From: CALCMJ01 sp964475415
GTDB lineage: Bacteria; Bacteroidota; Bacteroidia; Chitinophagales; Saprospiraceae
DNA: 21,472 bases
Direction: 5' to 3'
NCBI GenBank assembly: GCA_964475415.1
Contig: CAYYWZ010000071.1
Location: forward strand, 1 to 21,472
Numbering within the stretch: the stretch's first letter is position 1; each line of letters opens with the position of its first letter. Positions 1 through 6,512 of the stretch are shown in pieces. Position numbers and translations under genes: made by a program. The notes beneath the pieces are model-generated. The model searched no databases, was not told where the DNA came from, and saw nothing but the letters and a program-made list of their open reading frames with translations.

Positions 1-104
1 AAAGTGATAGTCCAATTCTAAAAGAAATGGAAGAAAAAGGTGAGATTAAAATTATTGGTGCACTTTATGACATGGATGATGGTAGCGTAGATTTTCTTAA
101 ATAA
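1..104 (+). CDS. Beta-class carbonic anhydrase, C-terminal end (partial)
   Basis: Only the last 33 codons lie in the window, read in the frame starting at base 3 and ending at a TAA at 102-104. The peptide has the form SPILKEMEEKGEIKIIGALY followed by DMDDGSVDFLK. This is the usual ending of bacterial beta-carbonic anhydrases, where the final helix is followed by a strand reading roughly 'I-V-G-A-x-Y-D-x-x-T/D-G-x-V-x-F'. These enzymes interconvert CO2 and bicarbonate in the cytoplasm. The zinc ligands lie upstream of the window, so activity cannot be judged. The call rests on the tail alone; it is recognisable but short. Confidence 0.6.
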   Translation, partial: SDSPILKEMEEKGEIKIIGALYDMDDGSVDFLK

Positions 105-200
105 AAAAATAATCTATCATAGAAATGAAATAAGAAAGCTACTTGATGGTGGCCTTCTTCTAAAATTAAAGAACTTCAAAATCACAACGTCTACAAAACA

Positions 201-521
201 ATGAGTTTCATTAAAATAATTATCTCATTCCTAAAAGATAGGCAATACGTCAAACTGCTAATGTTAACATCTTCTGTAATTGGTTTAGGAACAATAATGT
301 ACAAATATTTAGAAGGTTGGAATTGGATTGATTGTTTATACTTTTCAGTTGTTACATTGACAACGGTCGGATATGGTGACATTGCTCCGACAACTTCGGG
401 TGGCAAAATATTCACCATATTTTATATCATAATAGGATTGGGAATCATCTTAAACTTTATTGAAATCATTCATATGCATTATGAAGAAGAAAAAAATAAA
501 AAAAATGATTTTATCAAATAG
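201..521 (+). CDS. Two-TM potassium channel (Ion_trans_2 type)
   Basis: This 106-residue protein has one transmembrane helix at about residues 17-37, a re-entrant pore loop with the K+ selectivity filter TTVGYGD at 54-60, and a second helix at about 69-91. The tail is short, charged and cytoplasmic (EEEKNKKND). That is the complete minimal pore module of K+ channels, which would assemble as a tetramer in the inner membrane. There is no RCK/TrkA-N, cyclic-nucleotide or ligand domain, so any gating input must come from elsewhere or the channel is a simple leak pore. It starts at an ATG 96 bp after the carbonic anhydrase stop. It lies on the same strand, but no operon link is shown beyond that. 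Confidence 0.82.
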   Translation: MSFIKIIISFLKDRQYVKLLMLTSSVIGLGTIMYKYLEGWNWIDCLYFSVVTLTTVGYGDIAPTTSGGKIFTIFYIIIGLGIILNFIEIIHMHYEEEKNKKNDFIK

Positions 522-624
522 CAGAACATTATTAGAAGATATTGAAGAGGCCAAACTCAATGGATTTAAAGAAGAATTTATTTTTATTGATTCTCAACTT
601 AAAGGCAGAAAAATAATATCATAA
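481..624 (+). CDS. Small hypothetical protein, 47 aa, possibly truncated
   Basis: An ORF from ATG 481 to TAA 622-624 overlaps the channel gene by 41 bp in another frame; a second in-frame ATG at 505 would give 39 residues. The peptide after that ATG (SRTLLEDIEEAKLNGF, then KEEFIFIDSQLKG) reads like a genuine small alpha/beta protein. It loosely recalls short Bacteroidota proteins that begin with a 'L..al..LK..Gy..dF' helix and strand. Members I have in mind are about twice as long, so this could be a truncated copy, perhaps cut by the mobile-element relic beginning near 654. Function is unknown. Confidence 0.35.
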   Translation: MKKKKIKKMILSNSRTLLEDIEEAKLNGFKEEFIFIDSQLKGRKIIS

Positions 625-653
625 ATAATAAATCAGAATGTGAACTGATCGAA

Positions 654-806
654 GGTAGTGCCCCATAAAGTGTGTTTGCATTAGATTTTCAACTTTTAAG
701 TTCCTTTAGTTTTTGATAGGTAGATTGTCAAATTTATAATTACTATGGAATAACGATATGTTTACATTTCCATAGACATAGAGCTTACTAAAAGTATGGC
801 ACTTCC
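654..806. mobile_element. Possible relic of insertion-sequence ends (IS256-like)
   Basis: The interval starts GGTAGTGCC (654-662) followed by a stretch resembling the terminal region of IS256-type elements (CATAAAGTGTGTTTGC at 664-679). It ends GGCACTTCC (798-806), which is the reverse complement of the start except for one base. There is no transposase ORF, and no convincing target-site duplication (the 8 bases on either side do not match). It may be a 153-bp deletion derivative or a MITE-like remnant. The resemblance to IS256 ends is from memory. Confidence 0.3.
743..775. repeat. Perfect 8-bp inverted repeat (hairpin) downstream of the GH9 gene
   Basis: CTATGGAA at 743-750 is the exact reverse complement of TTCCATAG at 768-775, with a 17-base loop. 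It lies about 70 bp beyond the stop of the minus-strand GH9 gene and inside the mobile-element relic. There is no run of T on either side, so a classic intrinsic terminator is not supported; it could be an internal part of the relic element or an RNA 3'-end stabiliser. Confidence 0.45.
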
Positions 807-846
807 TGGATTTAACAATGCCTTTCCTACATATTAGATCATTAGA

Positions 847-3336
847 TCAATTTACTTTTATCCATTTTGTAGAAATTATCTTTTCGTCATCGAAAAGTTT
901 GAATACATAAACACCTGTAGATAGATCAGATACATCAATATTTTGCGAAATACTTTTCCCCTTTTGTTCATATATTACGTTACCTGCTAAATCGATAATC
1001 TGAAGCACTTGATTTGAACTTTCATTAATTTGAGGTAAATAAATCTTGTCTGTCCCAGGGTTTGGAATAACTGATAGTATTTCCTCTTCAACTAAACTAA
1101 TATTACTTGTAGAGCTCGTAATTCCAGTTTGATAAAATTGTAAAGCATTAATGGAATAAGCCAATGGAGCATTCCAGTTAATAGTTACCTCATTAGAAGC
1201 ATAAGAACACCAACTATCGACATAAGAGGCTGCAGCTTGATTTCCCAGATAGCCAGAGCAGCCGTCCTGTTGTCCGGGGTTAGGGCCACCAGCCACCATA
1301 CCAGGTACTGGTTCGTTGACATTATCAGCTTCCGATTGTCGGTGATGAGGGCGGAGAGGTGATTGATCTCCAAAACCTGAAATATAACAATACCCTGTAC
1401 CGTTTCTTCCTAACAAATAATCCATAGCTATGAAGGCAGCGTCCAAATAAGTTTCGTCATTAGTAACTTCATAAGCACGAATTAATAGCATGATTTGGTT
1501 ACCTGCCTGACCATTACTTCCCCATACAAAATCATTATTACCTGTCCCCATAGCAACTCGCATTGAAGATTGATTAACTCCTGTTCTTAATTGATTAGCT
1601 GTCGATAACAACTTATTCTCAATTATATTGATATTTATGTCTTCACTGATATCATCTGAATGATGCATTAAGGAAATCAATGACAAAGGTGCGGTATATT
1701 GCCAAGAAGGAATTCCATTTCCAATTCCATTTTCATTTATGTCCGACAAATAAATATCTTCTTTGGTAGTTATAAATAATTCTGTTGCAGCCCAGTCAAA
1801 CTCATCTGTCACATTTCCATCTCCATACTCTCCAGTAGAAACATTTCCAGGTTGATTATAATATATATTGGGATTATCTTTAGCCCATGCGTAAGCAGCT
1901 TCTGATGCTGACAACAACTCTGCACTATAACCTGGTTTGGTAGCTTCATAATTTGCAAAGACTCTAGAAGCAACTGCAGTCACCGCTGCAAAATTCAAGG
2001 CCGCCGAAGTCGTCTTTTGAACTACATAACGATCAAAATTATATTGATGTGGCATTACAATTCCAGAAAAATTAAGTCCGGTCAGTTTATGATAAACACC
2101 ACCATCCGATGGTTCTTGCATGGACAACATCCAATCCAAATTCCAAATAATCTCATCCAGCAAATCAGGAATATCACCTCCCTTTTCAGGAATATTAATA
2201 CTTAGGTTATCATAATACTCAGGATAATGTTCATAGGCTGCCAAAAGCGTATATGTAGAAATTCCAGAGTTGACAATATATTTATTATAATCGCCAGCAT
2301 CGTACCACCCTTTTGGGGAGGATATAATCGTTCCAGTGGGTCTATCCGTAGAAGCTGCGGACGAGTGAACGATGACTTCATCATCAGGATGTCCCAATGA
2401 CCTTTGCCAAGGCCCAGCATATTCAGCAATTAATTCTTGAGATGCTCGATTGAAATAATAATATTTAAGTGAGGCTTCACATAAGTCCTCGAAGCCATCA
2501 TAACTAATAGAAAATTCAACTGATTTAGTAAGTGTCTCGAAAATATAATTACCAGCTTCATTAATTGAACTAAAATCAACTGTGGCTACATATTCTTGAC
2601 TTGACGACCAAATACTTCCGCTACTTTTTCCTTCCATTATAGGTTCGAGTTCACCTTCTTTGTAGATCGAGTAACTCACATCTGAAAATGGTAAATTACC
2701 GGCCATAGTAATCATCTTAGGCCGGCCCACCAAATATGTAATTTGATTATACCGAATATCAATATCATCTGCACCACCGGCGGATAGTGGAGCTCCGATA
2801 GAAACCCAATCAATATCTATCGTTCCTGTGTATCCCCCATTCGGAGCATTGACAAAAAGGATGAGTGATTTAATACGAGAAGCATCTAACAGGCAGGGAG
2901 CATTAGTACATGGGCCACCATATCCCCCGTCAAATAAGTTACCAGTATAATCCAAAGTATAAAGTTCATAATTATTGGTAAGGCTAACTTCAATAGGATT
3001 TTGATTAGTGACATAACCTTGTTCATCTTGAAAATCAATTCTTAAACTAGGTTGATTTTGCCCCCTTGCACGGATATAAATTTTGGGGGAATCGCTCGCA
3101 TCTATTGAGATAGGTGAGCCGGAACCATTATGCATATTATAACTCATGGCAGTCCATGGGCCTGCTGCTCCGTTGCCTATAATTTGGTAAGTGGTATCAC
3201 TTAAGGTTTGAGTATATCCAGTGGGATTATTTCCAACAGAAAGAACTCCAATATCAAAACGATCCTCATAGATAATGTCTTGAGAATAAAGCGACAAAAA
3301 GCAAAGGCTAATAAATAGAGTTAAAATATATCTCAT
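847..3336 (-). CDS. Secreted GH9 endoglucanase with T9SS type A sorting domain
   Basis: This 829-residue protein is a predicted exported cellulase/beta-1,4-glucanase. A signal peptide covers residues 1 to about 18. A beta-rich module, probably carbohydrate-binding, spans about 20-185, and an Ig-like CelD_N-type domain about 195-280. The (alpha/alpha)6 GH9 catalytic domain runs from about 285 to 735. The catalytic hallmarks are intact: DAGD at 346-349 (nucleophile-activating base), RPHHR at 662-666 (first GH9 signature), and the second signature with D707 and the general acid E716 followed by N-A. The last ~75 residues (from about 753, SVIPNPGTDKIYL to KWIKVN) form a Por secretion-tail (type A) domain, which directs export by T9SS and is cleaved at the surface. 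It starts at ATG 3336 and stands alone, with no SusC/SusD or other CAZyme beside it. The exact substrate (cellulose, beta-glucan, xyloglucan) cannot be read from sequence. Confidence 0.93.
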   Translation of the reverse strand: MRYILTLFISLCFLSLYSQDIIYEDRFDIGVLSVGNNPTGYTQTLSDTTYQIIGNGAAGPWTAMSYNMHNGSGSPISIDASDSPKIYIRARGQNQPSLRIDFQDEQGYVTNQNPIEVSLTNNYELYTLDYTGNLFDGGYGGPCTNAPCLLDASRIKSLILFVNAPNGGYTGTIDIDWVSIGAPLSAGGADDIDIRYNQITYLVGRPKMITMAGNLPFSDVSYSIYKEGELEPIMEGKSSGSIWSSSQEYVATVDFSSINEAGNYIFETLTKSVEFSISYDGFEDLCEASLKYYYFNRASQELIAEYAGPWQRSLGHPDDEVIVHSSAASTDRPTGTIISSPKGWYDAGDYNKYIVNSGISTYTLLAAYEHYPEYYDNLSINIPEKGGDIPDLLDEIIWNLDWMLSMQEPSDGGVYHKLTGLNFSGIVMPHQYNFDRYVVQKTTSAALNFAAVTAVASRVFANYEATKPGYSAELLSASEAAYAWAKDNPNIYYNQPGNVSTGEYGDGNVTDEFDWAATELFITTKEDIYLSDINENGIGNGIPSWQYTAPLSLISLMHHSDDISEDININIIENKLLSTANQLRTGVNQSSMRVAMGTGNNDFVWGSNGQAGNQIMLLIRAYEVTNDETYLDAAFIAMDYLLGRNGTGYCYISGFGDQSPLRPHHRQSEADNVNEPVPGMVAGGPNPGQQDGCSGYLGNQAAASYVDSWCSYASNEVTINWNAPLAYSINALQFYQTGITSSTSNISLVEEEILSVIPNPGTDKIYLPQINESSNQVLQIIDLAGNVIYEQKGKSISQNIDVSDLSTGVYVFKLFDDEKIISTKWIKVN

Positions 3337-3669
3337 TTGTTTTTTTTAAAAAAATTAATTACAATGACTTCTTAATTTATTGGAAACCTATTAATTATTC
3401 GAAAGTTATATTTCCAATTTTTCAGTAAAATTTAAGTTAATTTTATCTGTTGCTTTAGTAACCCTAGTCAATAGGAAATCAATATAATAAGAATCAACAC
3501 AATAAGGAGACTAAATAAACTTGTTTTTACTATGTAAAATGAATATTTATTTTTAAAAATTAGAATTAATACTGGATGTTAGGGACGACTTTTAAAAAAT
3601 GAATAAAGCCCCTGCAGGTTATTTATATAAAGCAGAAAATAATTGTGCCCAAGAATATAAAGTAAATCA

Positions 3670-4233
3670 GTTCTCCTCGCACCTCAAAGAACCAATCGAT
3701 AGATCATTATCAATCGGAATTTGAACATCCTAAATGTACAAATAAATAGATTTTGGGGCTTCTGTGTCTCCATAAGCCTCCATGTGGCTATTATATATAA
3801 ATAATCGATACTCAAGTCTTATGTTAATAATCCCCAGCTATTTCTTAAAATAGAATTGAGTATATTCACAAACTGCTGTGATGAGCCATTAAAATAAAAT
3901 TTAAGTAACCAAATGAATAAGCTTTTTCAAATAATTCGAGTTAATAACTTCGTAGCTAAGGAACTTGCAAAAATATCCGAACAACCTCATCAGCACATTT
4001 ATAAAGAAATAATTGTAGAGTCCAGAATTTGAAGATTTATCATATATATTTAATATGATATCATCTGTATCTTGTGGTCTATACTCAAGTTTATGTAGAA
4101 ATTATACCTCATCATCTTTAACTAAGGATACATTCGTTCCTAATATACTTTGTTGGATACAATACTCTTCTTCACCAATTTTCATAAAACCTTTTCTATC
4201 AAAATCATCATCAGGAAATTTGATTTGAGTAAA
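3670..4233 (-). pseudogene. Possible decayed gene: one minus-strand frame with several stops
   Basis: Reading minus-strand in the same frame as shikimate kinase past its stop, the text stays protein-like: FPDDDFDRKGFMKIGEEEY (just below 4233), then EYRPQDTDDIILNIYD, INIRLEYRLFIYNSHMEAYG (to about 3770), and DVQIPIDNDLSIGSLRCEEN (to 3670). It is interrupted by stops at 4102-4104, 3901-3903, two more before 3800, and 3730-3732. One frame holding plausible peptide over 560 bp suggests a gene broken by nonsense changes. I do not recognise the family. Part of it is antisense to the AraC-like fragment at 3913-4032, so the two interpretations compete. Confidence 0.3.
3913..4032 (+). pseudogene. Possible AraC-family regulator remnant (N-terminal cupin start only)
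   Basis: A 39-codon ORF contains FVAKELAKISEQPHQHIYKE followed by IIVES. In Bacteroidota AraC-type regulators the N-terminal sensor often begins with a stretch of this kind ('EQPHQHDYEEIIIG...'), in which the His residues are part of the cupin. The ORF stops right after this motif, and neither the rest of the cupin nor the two helix-turn-helix motifs are found downstream in any frame I read. If real, it is a dead fragment. The match is short and from memory. Confidence 0.3.
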
Positions 4234-4752
4234 TTAATCTTCCCTGATCCATCCTACGATCTTCTTTACCATCTTATTAGGAGTAGTATTATTTAAAACG
4301 ATATGATGTGCTTGCTCATAGAACTTCCTTCTTCCTTCCATCTTGCTGCAGATGAGCTTAGCAATTGCAGTCTTTGATAAGCCTTGCAACAAAGGTCTAG
4401 CAGCTATACTAGATTTGGTGCTAAGCCTCTTAAGCAGATCTGTATTGTAGGTTTTGAGGTATATAACCGTTCCATTATCTTTTAGGAATCTTATATTTTT
4501 TCTAGAACAAGGCGTTCCTCCGCCACAAGCTACTACCGTATTTTTTACGTCTTTTAGAGATTCTAATACTTCTCGCTCTATTATCCTGAAGCCTTTCTCC
4601 CCTACCTCATCAAAGATCTGATTTATACTTTTATTCATTTTAGCCTCTATAAGTCCATCTAGATCTACAGTCTTCATCTTCAACTGTTTAGCTAATAAAA
4701 TAGCTATTGTTGATTTGCCCGACCCCATAAAACCAATAAGAAATATCTTCAT
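4234..4752 (-). CDS. aroK: Shikimate kinase
   Basis: This 172-residue cytoplasmic enzyme phosphorylates shikimate at the 3-hydroxyl with ATP, the fifth step of the common aromatic amino-acid pathway. The P-loop GFMGSGKST lies at 7-15. The shikimate-binding set follows: D32 in DLDGLIE, the FRIIERE segment at 55-61 with its conserved arginine, and GGGTP at 77-81. The lid has ARPLL (118-122), and the adenine-binding region has RRKFYEQA (141-148). Length is normal for the family. The ATG at 4752 places Met 6 residues before the P-loop, as usual. It is divergent from the DUF1573-yajC operon, with only 41 bp between the two starts, so both promoters must lie in or overlap this gap. Confidence 0.95.
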   Translation of the reverse strand: MKIFLIGFMGSGKSTIAILLAKQLKMKTVDLDGLIEAKMNKSINQIFDEVGEKGFRIIEREVLESLKDVKNTVVACGGGTPCSRKNIRFLKDNGTVIYLKTYNTDLLKRLSTKSSIAARPLLQGLSKTAIAKLICSKMEGRRKFYEQAHHIVLNNTTPNKMVKKIVGWIRED

Positions 4753-4763
4753 CTAACTAAAAT

Positions 4764-4779
4764 AATTACATTTGTAATT
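4764..4779. promoter_or_regulatory. Perfect 7-bp palindrome in the divergent aroK / DUF1573 spacer
   Basis: AATTACA-TT-TGTAATT is a perfect inverted repeat with a 2-base centre, lying between two divergent start codons 41 bp apart. It overlaps the predicted -7 element of the rightward promoter. It has the form of a small repressor operator, but AT-rich DNA makes such palindromes by chance and no regulator gene is adjacent. Confidence 0.3.
4767..4774 (+). promoter_or_regulatory. Bacteroidota-type -7 promoter element for the DUF1573-yajC operon
   Basis: TACATTTG fits the TAnnTTTG -7 consensus of the primary sigma factor in Bacteroidota and lies 19 bp before the ATG at 4794, giving a short leader. 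No clear TTG -33 partner is seen at the expected distance, so the assignment depends on one box and its position. Confidence 0.5.
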
Positions 4780-4793
4780 CGAAAGTACAAGAT

Positions 4794-5282
4794 ATGAATA
4801 AGGCTTCGCTTATTTTCTATATATTAATTGCTATTTTCTTTGCTTCATGTGAAGAAAGTAAACCCGCTAAAAGTTCTCTTTTATCTAACAAGAGCGGTTA
4901 TGAAGATATTATAAATATCCCCGCTACTGCATCAGGAAATACAGTAGATACGATAAATGTTCCCAAAATAGAATTCGAAGAGACAACATTTAATTTTGGA
5001 GAAGTTAACGAAGGAGAAATAGTAGAACATGATTATAACTTTACAAATATCGGAAAGAAAGATTTAGTTATTCTAGATACCAAGTCTTCCTGTGGCTGTA
5101 CCGTACCTTATTATGATAAGGCACCGATTCCTCCAGGAGGTAGTGGAACTATAAAAATCAAATTTGATACTAAGGGGAAAAGTAAAGGTCAAGAAAAAAA
5201 AGTAACTATATTTACAAACTGTAATCCTGCTCAATACAAGCTAAAAGTAGCAGGACATGTATATCCAACAATTCAAAAATAA
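4794..5282 (+). CDS. DUF1573-domain lipoprotein
   Basis: The 162-residue protein has a lipoprotein signal peptide ending FFASC, with Cys19 as the expected lipidated residue. A low-complexity linker follows to about residue 57. A single DUF1573 (ASPM/SPD-2/Hydin-like Ig-fold) domain covers about 60-157. The family hallmarks are visible: FNFGEVNEGE near 66-75, YNFTNIGKKDL near 81-91 and the SSCGCTVP motif at 99-105, followed by IPPGGSGTIKIKFDTKGK. It is probably anchored in the inner or outer membrane facing the periplasm. The molecular role of DUF1573 proteins is unknown; the gene very commonly precedes yajC in this phylum, as here with an 8-bp gap. It is the first gene of the operon. Confidence 0.9.
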   Translation: MNKASLIFYILIAIFFASCEESKPAKSSLLSNKSGYEDIINIPATASGNTVDTINVPKIEFEETTFNFGEVNEGEIVEHDYNFTNIGKKDLVILDTKSSCGCTVPYYDKAPIPPGGSGTIKIKFDTKGKSKGQEKKVTIFTNCNPAQYKLKVAGHVYPTIQK

Positions 5283-5290
5283 AACTAAAA

Positions 5291-5611
5291 ATGAATCTAA
5301 TTATTTTGCAATCATCTGCACCAGCTGTAACTAACTTTGTTTTTCTATTTGCTATTATGGCAGTGATGTATCTATTTTTTATCAGACCTCAGAACAAAAG
5401 ACAAAAGGAACAAGTGGCTTTTTCTAGCGATCTAAAGAAAGGAGATGAAGTCGTTACCGCTAGTGGTATCATAGGGAAGATAAACAAAATAGAAGGCAAG
5501 GTGATACAGCTACAGATAGATCAGAAGACATTTATAAAAATGCTAAGCTCAGCCATCTCTAGAGAAATGACTATCAATTATCGTAAAGGTGGAGAAGAAG
5601 AAAAAAAGTAA
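5291..5611 (+). CDS. yajC: Preprotein translocase accessory subunit YajC
   Basis: The 106-residue inner-membrane protein has one N-terminal helix (about residues 13-33, FVFLFAIMAVMYLFFIRPQ), then the diagnostic IRPQNKRQKE segment and a small cytoplasmic beta domain (GDEVVTASGIIGKINKIEGK). YajC associates with SecDF-YidC and the SecYEG translocon. Its length is typical. It follows the DUF1573 gene by 8 bp, and its 3' end overlaps the next gene by 23 bp, so the three genes are almost certainly co-transcribed. Confidence 0.95.
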   Translation: MNLIILQSSAPAVTNFVFLFAIMAVMYLFFIRPQNKRQKEQVAFSSDLKKGDEVVTASGIIGKINKIEGKVIQLQIDQKTFIKMLSSAISREMTINYRKGGEEEKK

Positions 5612-6488
5612 TTCACAGAATCTAGAAGAAAAAAAATCTACCAACAACAGGCTAGCGCTTATCGTTTGCATATTCCTATCCATTTTATTATGGCTAAGTA
5701 TTCAACTCAACAAGGAAGGAGTATATAACTGCACCATCCCGCTAGAATACATTGTCCCTAACAACTATATCCTTACTACTCCATTACCTGAGGAAATAAC
5801 TGTAGGAATCAAAGGAGATCTAAACAAACTATTGCTTACACAATCTAGACTCAAGAAGTCTCCTCTAGAAATTTCTGTTGTACAAGAAAAAGCACTGACA
5901 CCAGATATCATAGAAGCCCAACTTCTGAAATTGCTGGATCCTAACATTTACAAAATTGTACAAATAGATATTGCACCTACATCTATCTCCATAGATACTA
6001 GCCAAAATAAAATAGTACGCATTACAGCTAATAATGACTTAGAACTTAGAGATGGTTACTGCATATCTTCTACCAAGTTTTCCCCTAGCACGGTAAGCAT
6101 AACAGGGCCCGCTAGAATAATCAGAACTATAGAAGAGATTAATTCAAGTAAACTAGTACTCAAAGATTTACATAAAAACTATCAAGACTCCATAGCCTTA
6201 CTGCCGAGTTACAGCAAGCTAATCACCCTTGGTCAAGACAAATCCTTAATGGAAATAAAGGTTGAGGCGCTGGTAGAAAAAGAAATACCAGTTCCTCTAA
6301 ACCAACTGACTAAAGATATCAACTACGCCTATGACACCTTACTCCTAAAAGTTTCTCTTCCAAGTTCTGATTATGAGGCTTTCGAACCTAGCTGGATAAA
6401 TCTGAAAATCTCCGAAAAAGATTCTTTAGGAACTACCTTAAGGCTAACATCTAACAGAGAAAACTTAGAAATTCTAGATTACAATTAA
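5589..6488 (+). CDS. YbbR-like domain protein, membrane-anchored
   Basis: The 299-residue protein has a lysine-rich cytoplasmic N-terminus, one transmembrane helix at about 22-40 (LALIVCIFLSILLWLSIQL) and a periplasmic region made of YbbR-like beta repeats, visible as ITVGIKGDLNKL near residue 72 and TVSITGPARII later. In Firmicutes the YbbR protein CdaR regulates the diadenylate cyclase CdaA. In Bacteroidota the same domain is regularly found beside yajC, usually followed by coaE, which is absent here because the next gene is convergent. The only possible start is GTG 5589, inside yajC; there is no in-frame ATG before the helix, and an AAAGG just upstream could help initiation. Translation coupling to yajC is likely. 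Confidence 0.82.
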   Translation: MEKKKKSNSQNLEEKKSTNNRLALIVCIFLSILLWLSIQLNKEGVYNCTIPLEYIVPNNYILTTPLPEEITVGIKGDLNKLLLTQSRLKKSPLEISVVQEKALTPDIIEAQLLKLLDPNIYKIVQIDIAPTSISIDTSQNKIVRITANNDLELRDGYCISSTKFSPSTVSITGPARIIRTIEEINSSKLVLKDLHKNYQDSIALLPSYSKLITLGQDKSLMEIKVEALVEKEIPVPLNQLTKDINYAYDTLLLKVSLPSSDYEAFEPSWINLKISEKDSLGTTLRLTSNRENLEILDYN

Positions 6489-6509
6489 GATCCGAATTAA
6501 ATCTTTTTT
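6487..6509 (+). terminator. Weak intrinsic terminator between convergent genes
   Basis: AAGAT (6487-6491) pairs with ATCTT (6501-6505) across a 9-base loop and is followed by four more T. It begins within the stop codon of the YbbR-like gene and sits in the 24-bp gap between it and the convergent repeat-protein gene. The stem is short and AT-rich, so strength is doubtful. Confidence 0.35.
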
Positions 6510-6512
6510 GAC

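Larger units (their letters stand above)
3337..4233. other. 897-bp region without an intact gene
   Basis: No ORF longer than about 45 codons fits a known gene. The 3337-3600 part is very AT-rich and carries the upstream region of the minus-strand GH9 gene, with no clear promoter consensus. From about 3600 to 4233 the sequence is less AT-biased and coding-like on both strands but interrupted by stops (entries for 3670-4233 and 3913-4032). A 41-codon ORF (3599-3724, +) is also present; I cannot assign it. I see no RNA gene. Confidence 0.6.

Noticed and set aside
191..418. 75-codon minus-strand ORF over the K+ channel
   Set aside because: It is antisense to a gene with an intact selectivity filter and two membrane helices.
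833..848. Tandem ATTAGATC duplication at the end of the GH9 gene
   Set aside because: Two copies of 8 bp in AT-rich DNA, overlapping the stop codon; no element or site fits it, and chance is enough.
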